This document shows positions 57,277 to 64,000 of a stretch of DNA of 64,000 nt, in pieces (positions within the stretch are counted from its first letter, which is position 1; the number at the start of each line of letters is the position of its first letter). The translations under genes and the position numbers were made by a program. The stretch comes from Flavobacterium fluviatile (GTDB taxonomy: Bacteria; Bacteroidota; Bacteroidia; Flavobacteriales; Flavobacteriaceae), in the NCBI RefSeq assembly GCF_010645065.1, contig NZ_JAADZW010000018.1, positions 50,215-114,214 of the forward strand. The letters run 5' to 3'. The notes beneath the pieces are model-generated. The model did not search any database. It was not told where the DNA came from and saw only the letters and a program-made list of their open reading frames with translations.

Positions 57277-57300
57277 GACTGTTACTTTTTATTGTTTTTT

Positions 57301-57308
57301 CAAAGTTA
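57301..57308 (-). promoter_or_regulatory. -7 promoter element of the GPAYKN-repeat gene
   Basis: TAACTTTG on the minus strand matches TAnnTTTG and lies 24 bases before the ATG. It overlaps the end of a TGTTAC/GTAAC inverted pair that could bind a regulator. A clear -33 element was not seen. Confidence 0.5.
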
Positions 57309-57403
57309 CAATCAGTAACAGGCTTTCAGGATTATGTGAATCTACCCTATTTGCATCCGTATTTATACGGATAGTGCGGTCTTTAATTTTGTTATATTAA
57401 AAC

Positions 57404-57595
57404 CCGTTGGGTGAAATCAAAATAAGTGTCAGGCTGAGTCCATTCGGCTTTGCTCAGGATAAAATTAGTCGAAGCCCTTTTGAACTCTTAAGCCTTCGAC
57501 TCCGCTCAGGATGACATCAATTCTTTATGTTATAAATGATGTTTTACTCATTATTTTATACTTTTAATTCATTTTAAATCAATTGCACCCAACGG
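57404..57595. repeat. Repeat-bearing segment bounded by CCGTTGGGTG / CACCCAACGG
   Basis: A 10-bp perfect inverted repeat (57404-57413 and 57586-57595) bounds about 190 bases that carry two versions of a common Bacteroidota intergenic repeat (CTTTGCTCAGGAT..., GTCGAAGCCC, CCTTCGACTCCGCTCAGGAT). The right arm abuts the stop codon of the response regulator gene. No gene inside. Confidence 0.6.
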
Positions 57596-57596
57596 C

Positions 57597-58229
57597 TTAT
57601 ATTAAATTCATTTTTGCTGCTTTTTTAATGAGTTCGGCGGTGTTTTTAACTTCCAGTTTTTTTAGAATATTGGCACGATGGGTTTCGATGGTACGGGAGC
57701 TTACAAATAGTTTCTCAGCAATTTCTTTTGTTGTCAACCCTTTAGCGATTAATCCTAAAACTTCAGTTTCCTTATTAGACAAAACATTTTCACTTATGCT
57801 TTGTGTTGACATAAAGTTGATCATCTTTTCAGAAATCTCAGCACTGAAATATTTTTTCCCATTATCAACACTTCTTATGGCCAGGATTAATTCGGCTTCA
57901 TCCGTATTTTTTAACAGGTATCCGTAAGCGCCCATTTTAGCGCATTTTGCAATATAATTACCATCACTGTGCATCGAAATTACAATAGGCTTTATATCAG
58001 TAGCATTGTTTTTTAATTCTTTTAAAACCTGAAAACCATCCATATTGGGCATTGTAATATCCAGCAATACAATATCTGCCTTAAATTGACTATTAATAAG
58101 CTCCATAAACTCTGAGCCATCCCCAACGCTTCTGACTATTTTTATATCTTCATGCTTTCTTAGCAGTTCTGCAAGTCCTTTTCTAAATAGCTCATGGTCA
58201 TCCGCTATTATTAATTTTATTTCTTTCAT
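57597..58229 (-). CDS. NarL/FixJ-type response regulator
   Basis: 210 residues. Receiver domain with acidic residues Asp10/Asp11 (IIADDHELF), phospho-acceptor Asp57 (IVLLDITMPNMDG) and Lys107 (YLLKNTDE). A LuxR-type helix-turn-helix is at about 148-205 (LSNKETEVLGLIAKGLTTKE, IAEKLFVSSRTIETHRANIL). All key residues are intact, so it should be a DNA-binding transcription regulator activated by phosphorylation. It overlaps the upstream kinase gene by 4 bases (ATGA), so the two are translationally coupled partners. Targets unknown. Confidence 0.95.
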   Translation of the reverse strand: MKEIKLIIADDHELFRKGLAELLRKHEDIKIVRSVGDGSEFMELINSQFKADIVLLDITMPNMDGFQVLKELKNNATDIKPIVISMHSDGNYIAKCAKMGAYGYLLKNTDEAELILAIRSVDNGKKYFSAEISEKMINFMSTQSISENVLSNKETEVLGLIAKGLTTKEIAEKLFVSSRTIETHRANILKKLEVKNTAELIKKAAKMNLI

Positions 58230-59881
58230 AATTCTATGGGTAACTCGATTTCAAAGGTTGTATTTCCGGGAGTCGCATTGATTGCAATGGTACCATTGCA
58301 AATTTCTACACGTTCTTTGATGTTAACAATTCCTAAACCTAATTTAACAGTCGTTATGTCAAAACCAATTCCATCATCAAAATAAAAAAGGGATATGAAT
58401 TCCTCAAATTCCGAAAGTGTAATCCGTATGTTTTTTGCGTCAGCATGTTTTAATGAATTGTTTATAAGCTCCTGAGTGATTCTAAAAAGATTAATCGCCT
58501 GATGGTTGGTGATATTAGAACTTTCCTGTTGGGTCAAATCTTCATATTCAATAGTAACAGTTGTCGATTTTTTCAGCTTTTCAATAAAGTTTGTTAAGGT
58601 AACTCCAATTCCAAAATCATCTATTGAAGCAGGCATTAACGCATTAGACATCAATCTGATTTCAGAAATGGTATCATCCACTATTTTTTTCATTTCTGCT
58701 TTCTTCTCTTCATTTTTAACCCTGTTTTCAATGTAGTGCTTCAAAGAAGTCAGATAGGGACCAACACCATCATGGAGTTCCCGCGAGAGTCTTCGCCTTT
58801 CATCTTCCAAACCGTTTACCAGCATGCGTTTGGATAATATTCTGGTATTCTCTTCATTATTTCTAAACTCTATAAGCTTGTCTCTCATTGCTAAAAGGCT
58901 TTTTCCCAGAAGATCATTTGAACTTTTAGGTTTAAAATCGGTGTGCAGATTCATCTTACCAATATCGTCAGAGAATTTTACAGCGCCCTGTAAAGAAGCT
59001 TTCAAATTTGCCAAAGCCTCAAACATTTCCTTTATTTCTGTAGAATTTTTAATAAATTCATTGGTTTGGTTATAGTCTCCCTGAGCCATAATCCGGAGAC
59101 TTTTTTGCATGTTCTTAATTGGATTGGTAATAAATCTTGTCAAAAAAAGAGAAAGCATAACACCCAGCAAAAAAATACCCAGCGTTAAACCTAAAAGTCT
59201 TTGTTTCAACTCTTTTAAGGGGAGCGTAACCTCATCAACATCTATTTCAGATAAGATGACCATTTTCAGTTTTCCGACTGTAATGAGACTGTACACACTA
59301 TAAACATCAATCCCCCTGTAATCTTCAAAAACGCCTCTGCCATTTATGCCTTTTAAAGCATTCGCCACTCCTTTTGTTTTAACGAATATGGTATAAGGGG
59401 TTTTATTAGGATAAAAACGCGACTGAGAACGCATCCGGAAATCCTGACCCACAAGATACGATTCGCCACTGTCCCCCATTCCGGTGCGTTCCAGAAGTAT
59501 TTGTTTGATTTTGTTGTAATCTAAAACTTTAACAATAGTACCTCTTTTCGAATTGGAGATAAAACCTATGGTCGTTTTTTTAGCAGGATGATAAGGGGTA
59601 AAATCGTGAATTCCGTTGCTTTTTTTTATGCTATCGGGAAGCTTTAGCAAGGTGGTGTCACTGTTTTGCCTGTACGATTCGGAAGCCTCAAACCGCTCCC
59701 ACTCTGATTTTAACAGATGTTCAATCTGGTTTTGCTTGAGTGTTTTAATAGAATTTAACTGCAGTAAAATACGGTCGTTCAAAACGTTAGAAAACTGCTT
59801 GTACGAAGAAAAAGACAACAAAGCAATTACCAATGCGATTAAACTATTGATTATGATCAGTATTAATGTTTTGATGTTCAT
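58226..59881 (-). CDS. NarX/LytS-like membrane sensor histidine kinase (HisKA_3)
   Basis: 551 residues. Transmembrane helix 1 at about residues 5-27, an extracytoplasmic Cache-like sensor domain at about 30-215 (GDSGESYLVGQDFRMRSQSR, a signature seen in dCache sensors), transmembrane helix 2 at about 230-250 (LGLTLGIFLLGVMLSLFLTR), HAMP at about 252-305, then HisKA_3 with phospho-acceptor His370 (LSRELHDGVGPYLTSLKHYI) and an ATPase domain (NNSLKHAD, FDDGIGFD, GLGIVNIKERVEI). Complete and probably active. It pairs with the NarL-type regulator overlapping its 3' end. The ligand of the sensor domain cannot be told from sequence. Confidence 0.94.
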   Translation of the reverse strand: MNIKTLILIIINSLIALVIALLSFSSYKQFSNVLNDRILLQLNSIKTLKQNQIEHLLKSEWERFEASESYRQNSDTTLLKLPDSIKKSNGIHDFTPYHPAKKTTIGFISNSKRGTIVKVLDYNKIKQILLERTGMGDSGESYLVGQDFRMRSQSRFYPNKTPYTIFVKTKGVANALKGINGRGVFEDYRGIDVYSVYSLITVGKLKMVILSEIDVDEVTLPLKELKQRLLGLTLGIFLLGVMLSLFLTRFITNPIKNMQKSLRIMAQGDYNQTNEFIKNSTEIKEMFEALANLKASLQGAVKFSDDIGKMNLHTDFKPKSSNDLLGKSLLAMRDKLIEFRNNEENTRILSKRMLVNGLEDERRRLSRELHDGVGPYLTSLKHYIENRVKNEEKKAEMKKIVDDTISEIRLMSNALMPASIDDFGIGVTLTNFIEKLKKSTTVTIEYEDLTQQESSNITNHQAINLFRITQELINNSLKHADAKNIRITLSEFEEFISLFYFDDGIGFDITTVKLGLGIVNIKERVEICNGTIAINATPGNTTFEIELPIEL

Positions 59882-60203
59882 TAAAATCTATTTTTAAAGA
59901 TAAGGTGGGTCTTGTATGGCTGATTCAGGTTCTAAATATAACTTTTTCCAGTTTTTTTTCTTTATGTAAATATACTTGGTTTGGGGTTTTAAAAGAAACT
60001 TTGAAGCAATAGCTTTGCTTAATTCTTTAAATGCTTGTGTGGATTTAATAAAATATTGTGGGACATTTAAGGCATACTGGTTAAAAGTCAGGCGACTTTT
60101 GAGACTTTTATGGATTGGAACATGATTTTTGAAATTGGCAAAGTCAGAGACATTTGCCTTTTCATGAGAACACTTCGTAGAGCGAGGGCTTTATTTAAGC
60201 TAA
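59882..60203. repeat. Gene-free spacer with a diverged copy of the GCAAAGTC repeat
   Basis: AGTCAGGCGACTTTTGAGAC and the following bases near 60088-60115, and GGCAAAGTCAGAGACATTTG then CCTTTTCATGAGAACACTTC GTAGAGCGAGGG at about 60138-60187, match the family at 49938-50347 in inverse orientation, including both inner and outer parts. No gene is visible here. Confidence 0.6.
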
Positions 60204-60379
60204 AGCGCTGCGTTTGAGGCAAACCGAGTTCAATTCATGCCAGAAGCGCTGCATCTGAGACAAACTGGGTTTTATTTAAGCTAAAAGCGCTGCGTTTGAG
60301 GCAAACCGAGTTCAATTCATGCCAGAAGCGCTACATGTGAGGCAAAATAAGTGTAATTCATTTTAGAAGCACTGCTTTT
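60204..60379 (+). repeat. 41-bp tandem repeat array
   Basis: Four full units start at 60204, 60245, 60286 and 60327, and a partial fifth at 60368. Each begins AGCGCTGC or a close variant and continues TTTGAGGCAAACCGAGTT-like. Units 1 and 3 are identical and unit 2 differs in its second half, so the array looks like a duplicated pair (about 82 bp) plus diverged units. It abuts a REP palindrome at 60380. Confidence 0.85.
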
Positions 60380-60407
60380 CGCTGGCGCGAGCATTTTGCT
60401 CGTGCAA
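60380..60407 (+). repeat. Third REP palindrome of the RAYT family
   Basis: CGCTGGCGCGAGCATTTTGC then TCGTGCAA matches the left RAYT flank (19288-19326) in the GCTGGCGCGAGCA head and the GAGCA / TGCTC stem, about 41 kb from the transposase gene. Confidence 0.75.
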
Positions 60408-60418
60408 TTATGTTATTT

Positions 60419-60610
60419 TCATTCTGTCTTTATGTAGCCTATTAACTTTTCAAGTTCTTTTATGTCGCCCTTGTGTCTGCTTAATTCGGTGGTCATTTTT
60501 AAGAACCATTCTTTAGTTGATTTTCCAATGCACCAAATTTTTACAGGTGTCCAGTTTTTTGTTTTTACTAATATTGCTAAATAGTTTTCAAATTCAATTC
60601 GTTCAACCAT
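60419..60610 (-). pseudogene. Detached C-terminal part of the frameshifted DUF2695-like gene
   Basis: The open frame reads MVERIEFENYLAILVKTKNW ... LEKLIGYIKTE (about 63 residues from the ATG at 60610; the frame is open back to 60664). Deleting one of two adjacent 5-base copies (AATTC AATTC, 60628-60637) joins it in frame to the gene upstream, giving ...LGLKKLN-YNLEDLMVERIEF... It is therefore probably the severed C-terminus, not an independent gene, although re-initiation at 60610 is possible. Confidence 0.6.
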
Positions 60611-60630
60611 TAAGTCCTCAAGGTTGTAAT

Positions 60631-61182
60631 TCAATTCAGTTTCTTTAATCCAAGGTCTGTCCAAAATTTGTCATTGTCCAATTGAGTTATAGGAAAATCG
60701 GAAGCTAAGTTTATAATGCAGTTATTGCTTTTACCAAATTGAAAATTATAACTTTTATCGTTCCCTGAAATCGTCTCAGTTAAAGTCCAAGGTAATGGTA
60801 TTTTCTCAATAGAAAATCCAAAGTCAGTCTTTAAGCTATTTAGTTTTTGTTTTTTAATTTGGTTTGATTGGAAAGGTTTTAGCAATGGTGGATTTAGATA
60901 GTCGAATAAGTCTTCTATGTTTGCTAAAACTTCACAGTCACAATAACCACCGTTGTCGGCCAACCATTCAATCGCATCGGTTGTATTTGATACTTTATTC
61001 TTGTCTAAAAATGTCTTTGTCAATATAGTCGTATGATTACAACCATTTTTGTTTAATTCGATATCCAAAAAGTCAAATAGTTTAGGAAAAATGTTTTCGT
61101 CAAAAGGTAAGCCTTTTCTAAATTCGGCTAATTCCTTTTCAGCAAGTTGCTTTCGTATTTCTTTTCGTTTCTGTTTGTCCAT
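60631..61182 (-). CDS. DUF2695-like protein, probably truncated by a 5-bp duplication
   Basis: 183 residues. A Lys/Glu-rich helix (MDKQKRKEIRKQLAEKELAE) leads to a domain with NKNGCNHTTILTKTFL and GGYCDCEVLANIEDL, the hallmark of DUF2695. The family has no firm function. The stop codon arises inside a tandem GAATT GAATT on the coding strand. With one copy the frame continues for about 68 residues. It sits among mobile-element debris with cassette-like spacing. Sequencing error cannot be excluded. Confidence 0.7.
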   Translation of the reverse strand: MDKQKRKEIRKQLAEKELAEFRKGLPFDENIFPKLFDFLDIELNKNGCNHTTILTKTFLDKNKVSNTTDAIEWLADNGGYCDCEVLANIEDLFDYLNPPLLKPFQSNQIKKQKLNSLKTDFGFSIEKIPLPWTLTETISGNDKSYNFQFGKSNNCIINLASDFPITQLDNDKFWTDLGLKKLN

Positions 61183-61210
61183 GTTTGATGGTCGTATTTA
61201 TAATTACCGT

Positions 61211-61435
61211 TAACGTCAGTCTGTGAAAAAACTTCCGTTTGTTGAGTTCCAAATATAGCAAAACAATTGGTTATAAGGCAGAAAAGGTTTATATTTAATA
61301 ATGCAATATATCACAGGAATTTCCCGCCATCAAATGTCTTTTTCATCTCTGGAGGATACAATTTTACCGGACAATCCGGTTCGTTTTATCGAAGCTTTTG
61401 CAGAGGCTATTGCTGAATCTGGTGCTCGTTTGTAA
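61211..61435 (+). mobile_element. Left-end remnant of an IS1182-like element
   Basis: Terminal sequence CAGTCTGTGAAAAAACT (61217-61233), followed by about 65 bases and the 5' end of a transposase gene starting at ATG 61301. The frame MQYITGISRHQMSFSSLEDT, ILPDNPVRFIEAFAEAIAES matches the N-terminal segment of IS1182-family transposases (SLEDxxxPDNPVRxIDAF). It is cut after residue 40 by the repeat element at 61419, whose own bases supply the TAA. The matching terminal sequence recurs in the same orientation at 63910-63926, at the 3' end of another copy. Confidence 0.75.
61301..61435 (+). pseudogene. Truncated IS1182-like transposase, N-terminal 40 residues
   Basis: Only the N-terminal dimerisation segment of the transposase remains, so it cannot be active. 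The truncation point coincides with the start of the MITE/BIME-like repeat. Confidence 0.7.
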
Positions 61436-61584
61436 CGAGTACCTGTTACTTGTGAAAACGAATTAAAGCGTTTGCGACTTTTTAGATAAATCGTCACATG
61501 AACTTTATAAGTAACCTTTGTTTTAATAGCCGCGTTAAAAACGCTATAAATTTTATGTAGGTACTCGCTGCAAACGAGCACCAG
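61419..61584 (+). repeat. MITE/BIME-like element, copy 1
   Basis: 166 bases bounded by inverted ends CTGGTGCTCGTTTGTAACGA... and ...TCGCTGCAAACGAGCACCAG. Each end is itself a hairpin (CTCGTT / AACGAG). The interior matches copy 2 at 62331-62512 closely, lacking about 16 bases in two places. It lies directly in the truncated transposase. Confidence 0.85.
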
Positions 61585-61600
61585 AAAGGTTTTATTTTCT

Positions 61601-62095
61601 TTACGTCAATTTACTCGTTTTTATGTCTTCAATTATTTCGTCTGTAATGGAAATTAATTTATTCTCTATTTGCTTTGAAAGTTCATCTAAGTCATCAAAG
61701 TCTGGTTTTTCAATTAAAGTAGTTTCAAGTATAGAGTATTGAGGTCTTGTCGTTCTGTGTTTATTCCACTTTGTAGATTTAAAATACTCCCAATACTTCT
61801 CTTGAAGCGGAATTGTCTGACCTAAAAGCCAAATTTCAAACTGCATTTTTGAATGGTTCAATACAAGTCCCATTTTCAGTTTTCTCTTTTTCAAAAAGTC
61901 GTTTGTGTAATAAAAGTATGTATAGTCCATATACCCTTGAAAAAGACTTCCGAATGAATAGTTTTCTGAAAGGTTTTTTGATAATGTTGTTCCAAGTCTT
62001 GTCACATACTTAACAAGTCCAACGTAGGCTTCTTGAATGTCACCTTTGTCAAGTTGTTCTTTGTAAATGGCAACGTATTGATTTAAGTTTTTCAT
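61601..62095 (-). CDS. DUF7000-like hypothetical protein
   Basis: 164 residues: MKNLNQYVAIYKEQLDKGDI, then AYVGLVKYVTRLGTTLSKNL, FQGYMDYTYFYYTNDFLKKR, KMGLVLNHSKMQFEIWLLGQ. Soluble and helical, no signal peptide. This pattern matches what I recall as the DUF7000 family, widespread in accessory regions of Bacteroidota and Firmicutes, without known function. Complete and single, bounded by repeat elements on both sides; probably a laterally moving cassette gene. Confidence 0.78.
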   Translation of the reverse strand: MKNLNQYVAIYKEQLDKGDIQEAYVGLVKYVTRLGTTLSKNLSENYSFGSLFQGYMDYTYFYYTNDFLKKRKLKMGLVLNHSKMQFEIWLLGQTIPLQEKYWEYFKSTKWNKHRTTRPQYSILETTLIEKPDFDDLDELSKQIENKLISITDEIIEDIKTSKLT

Positions 62096-62169
62096 TCTTA
62101 ATATTCCTTGTTTGTTATGTCATTCCTTGTTTTATATTCGGTTTTCGGTTGGTCGGTTAACTTGCACTC

Positions 62170-62328
62170 AATCGAGTCAGGTAAGGAAATTTCCCCCTTA
62201 CATTCTCACGGAACGGTACGTAAAAGTCTCCCTTCATAAGGCTCTTCATAGTATTAAGTCACACAAATGTATTAAACACTTACGGATGTACCAATAATCA
62301 GTGTAAGAATAAATTGGGCTTTTCTTGA
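62170..62328 (-). mobile_element. Group II intron 3' fragment (domains V and VI)
   Basis: On the minus strand, 62244-62211 is a 34-base domain V-like sequence (GAGCCTTATGAAGGGAGACT then TTTACGTACCGTTC; compare the usual GAGCCGTATG...CACGTACGGTTC). It is followed by CGTGAGAAT and a domain VI-like stem (GTAAGGGGGAAATTTCCTTAC) ending in CTGACTCGATT. Length, order and the 3' end fit bacterial group II introns. The upstream part is cut by the repeat element at 62331, so only a remnant without reverse transcriptase remains. Confidence 0.7.
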
Positions 62329-62330
62329 AT

Positions 62331-62512
62331 CTGGTGCTCGTTTGTAACGAGTACCTGTTACTTGTGAAAACGAATTAAAGCGTTTGCAACGCGACTTTTT
62401 AGATAAATCGTCACATGAACTTTATAAGAAACTTTTGTTTTAATAGCCGCGTTAAAAACGCTATAAATTATCTTTTAATTTTATGTAGGTACTCGTTGTA
62501 AACGAGCACCAG
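62331..62512 (+). repeat. MITE/BIME-like element, copy 2
   Basis: 182 bases with inverted, individually palindromic ends as in copy 1 (61419-61584). Nearly identical except for two short stretches present only here (CAACG near 62387 and TATCTTTTAA near 62469). It truncates the group II intron fragment. Confidence 0.85.
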
Positions 62513-62526
62513 AGAGTTTTAAAATG

Positions 62527-62583
62527 GCGCAAAGTCGGAGACATTTGCGCAGCGTTGGAAAGAAACACTTCGGAGAGCGGGGG
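62527..62583 (-). repeat. Copy of the GCGCAAA...TTTGCGC dispersed repeat
   Basis: GCGCAAAGTCGGAGACATTT GCGCAGC is identical to 50321-50347 and is followed by AACACTTCGGAGAGCGGGGG, the second half of the family unit. Confidence 0.8.
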
Positions 62584-62679
62584 TTATCTTTCGGATTTGC
62601 CAAATCTTCCAAATACAAACCAATTTTTCCATTAAGCCAAATCCCCAAATTGCTTGTAGCGTGTGTTGGCAGTAGTTTT
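62584..62679. other. Imperfect palindromic region, possible attC-like cassette boundary
   Basis: GGATTTGCCAAATC ... AAGCCAAATCC can fold back, and TTGTAGCGTGTGTTGGCAGT closes the segment next to the endonuclease gene. Similar GTTGGCAGT / ACTGCCAAC words lie at both ends of the downstream two-gene unit (62665 and 63899). The arrangement resembles Bacteroidota gene-cassette boundaries, but an integrase was not seen. Confidence 0.35.
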
Positions 62680-63183
62680 TTATTTTTCCTTTGTTAATCG
62701 GTCAAGTTCTTTAAGTAAAGTTGGAATTCTATATACTCCTTCCATGCTTTCTATTTTCTTCACAGCATCTGTAAGTTCAATTCCGATTGATGTAATAAAT
62801 AATGGTTTTTTGCTTTCACCTCTAAATAAAGGCTTTTTATATTTTTCGATTGTCGCAAAATTAGTTTTTGCTACACCAATTATTGGAATTTCTTTATTTA
62901 GTTTTTCATACAAATAACCGCCTAATCCGAATTTCTTTTCATCATCTAAATAAACAAAACCATCAACAATAATTGCTTCAACCTTTCTTAAATCAATTTG
63001 CTTCAATACACTAATAATGCAAGGTAACTCTCTTTTATAAAACTCTCCTGGAATATACTCTTCAATATTATCTATTATTTCTGTATAAATTTTGTAGATT
63101 TTACTTTCATTCCATTCAGCAAATTCAAGACAAACCGTTTTTGCTTTTTGTTCAAAATAATATGTATCAAAAGCTAAAATCAT
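62680..63183 (-). CDS. nfi: Endonuclease V homologue (short)
   Basis: 167 residues against about 220 in typical Nfi. Catalytic residues are present: Asp6 (LAFDTYY), Glu52 (GEFYKREL) and Asp74 (IIVDGFVYLD), with GLGGYLYEKL, IPIIGVAKTNF and PLFITSIGIELTDAVKKIES. Endonuclease V cleaves DNA or RNA near deoxyinosine or inosine. The shortening affects the N-terminal wedge region. It lies 4 bases after the gene upstream, so the pair is co-transcribed. Probably a solitary, mobile copy in addition to any core genome repair gene. Confidence 0.85.
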   Translation of the reverse strand: MILAFDTYYFEQKAKTVCLEFAEWNESKIYKIYTEIIDNIEEYIPGEFYKRELPCIISVLKQIDLRKVEAIIVDGFVYLDDEKKFGLGGYLYEKLNKEIPIIGVAKTNFATIEKYKKPLFRGESKKPLFITSIGIELTDAVKKIESMEGVYRIPTLLKELDRLTKEK

Positions 63184-63187
63184 AAAT

Positions 63188-63877
63188 TTAATATACGTTT
63201 ATATATGGTTCAATTTTTTCTTTAATCATAATTATATCATCAGAAACCATATCAAAAATAGTTTGACTTTTTTCGTGTAATAAATAGGTTGTATATAAGT
63301 ATATTTCGCCATTGTGAATGTATTCTTTTTCAGCACCGTGATTGTCATAACCAACTACATTTTCATCATCACCGTTTAAAATTAATAAATTTCGACCTCC
63401 ACAACATTCAGCAAAAGAAATACAATAAATTAATAAGTTATCTTTTTGAGGAATTTGATTATAGACTTCTTCAATTGCAGTTATATTAAATTTTTGAGTT
63501 TTGTGGTCAAAATATCCATCTTCTATATCTGATTTAGCTATTCCAAAGTTTATCAAGATTTTTACAAATTCTTTTGAGAAGAAACATTCAATAGGATGAT
63601 AAGGAATTCTATGATTAAAAAGATCAGAATGAGAATAACCTTTAGTTCTAAAAATTCCAATTACACTTTTTAATTTTTCAGAAAGAATAACATTAAATTT
63701 TTTTTCAAACAATTTAGCTTCATCTGAAAAATTATAATAAAATTTAGTTGACTCAAATAGAATGTCTTGTAAATTTTTGTTTTTTGCGACTAAACTTTTT
63801 TTTGTGTCAAAATCAATTTTAGAAGCTATAATTTTTAGCTCTGTAATTTGTTTGGATATTTTTTCTAATTCTTCCAT
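63188..63877 (-). CDS. Hypothetical protein
   Basis: 229 residues, no signal or membrane segment. The N-terminal 70 residues are helical (LEKISKQITELKIIASKIDF), and the C-terminal half is mixed with GGRNLLILNGDDENVVGYDN and EIYLYTTYLLHEKSQTIFDM, vaguely like SUKH/SMI1-type proteins. I cannot assign a family. It is immediately upstream of the endonuclease V homologue. Confidence 0.75.
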   Translation of the reverse strand: MEELEKISKQITELKIIASKIDFDTKKSLVAKNKNLQDILFESTKFYYNFSDEAKLFEKKFNVILSEKLKSVIGIFRTKGYSHSDLFNHRIPYHPIECFFSKEFVKILINFGIAKSDIEDGYFDHKTQKFNITAIEEVYNQIPQKDNLLIYCISFAECCGGRNLLILNGDDENVVGYDNHGAEKEYIHNGEIYLYTTYLLHEKSQTIFDMVSDDIIMIKEKIEPYINVY

Positions 63878-63925
63878 TTACGATTCTGTTGTAAAATTAC
63901 TGCCAACGTCAGTCTGTGAAAAAAC

Positions 63926-64000
63926 TCAAAATGAGCCTCTGAGAATCGGCTGTATGAAATTTTTCTCCGACAGGTATCCGTATAGTTTCTCTTTTTTAAT
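63926..64000 (-). pseudogene. 3' end of a transposase gene and IS end (partial)
   Basis: On the minus strand the frame KKEKLYGYLSEKNFIQPILR, GSF ends in TGA at 63926 and is immediately followed by AGTTTTTTCACAGACTG, the inverse of the IS terminal sequence next to the IS1182-like remnant at 61217. The rest lies outside the window, so whether the copy is complete is unknown. Confidence 0.55.

Noticed and set aside
57404..57595. Integron attC site from GTTGGGT / ACCCAAC arms
   Set aside because: The arms are in the order opposite to attC R''/R' boxes and the interior is a common intergenic repeat, so only an inverted-repeat segment is reported.
60204..60379. CRISPR array
   Set aside because: The 41-bp units are directly adjacent without unique spacers, and no cas gene is near.
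61330..61581. 83-residue minus-strand open frame
   Set aside because: It covers the transposase remnant and the repeat element; no start context or homology.
62112..62297. 61-residue plus-strand open frame
   Set aside because: It lies over the group II intron-like domains V-VI on the other strand and has no coding features.

Overview
The window is an AT-rich chromosome segment from a member of the Bacteroidota, most likely a Flavobacterium or close relative. Evidence: type IX secretion (T9SS) C-terminal sorting domains (YPNP...GVYLLKI), many short Lys-rich signal peptides ending in AQ or GQ, SprB-like adhesin repeats, flavobacterial -7 promoter elements (TAnnTTTG), almost no Shine-Dalgarno sites, and Bacteroidota-type multi-PAS kinases. 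No T9SS machinery gene, rRNA or tRNA was seen. Layout: (1) 0-11 kb, a minus-strand operon for cell-surface proteins: a tail-collar-domain secreted protein, a 2851-residue LamG/T9SS giant, a smaller secreted protein sharing one of its domains, and a lipoprotein. (2) 11.7-19.2 kb, a plus-strand polymorphic-toxin locus: a nearly naked T9SS sorting-domain protein, a very large SpvB/FG-GAP/RHS protein whose true start appears to be a non-canonical ATA at 12176, and a small membrane protein that is a candidate immunity factor. (3) 19.3-22.7 kb, a REP-associated tyrosine transposase between inverted REP palindromes, a hypothetical gene, a YodC-like small protein, a LexA/S24-type repressor and a divergent AlkB-like dioxygenase. 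(4) 22.9-49.9 kb, a tightly packed ten-gene plus-strand array that is the most interesting part of the window. It holds a 1598-residue exported protein, a fibronectin-III protein, three tandem paralogues each ending in a single SprB-like module, a 2178-residue SprB-repeat adhesin with a T9SS signal, an outer-membrane beta-barrel-like protein, a TANFOR-like/fibronectin-III/zincin protein with a polymorphic-toxin-like C-terminus, a secreted PD-(D/E)XK nuclease-like toxin candidate and a putative immunity protein. I read it as a candidate undescribed surface apparatus that displays or delivers a toxin. (5) 50.4-59.9 kb, a DUF1080 lipoprotein, then signalling genes on the minus strand: a seven-PAS histidine kinase with a single-domain response regulator, a PAS/HisKA protein without an ATPase domain, a small GPAYKN-repeat secreted protein, and a NarX/NarL-like two-component pair. 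(6) 59.9-64 kb, an accessory region packed with mobile debris: a 41-bp tandem array, three repeat families, two copies of a MITE/BIME-like element, an IS1182-like transposase remnant, a group II intron 3' fragment (domains V-VI), a frameshifted DUF2695-like gene, a DUF7000-like gene, a short endonuclease V homologue and a hypothetical gene. The surface clusters in (1), (2) and (4) probably share the same export route (Sec, then T9SS or an outer-membrane partner). The recurring repeat families mark the boundaries between modules. Functional statements come from motifs read by eye; no database search was run.
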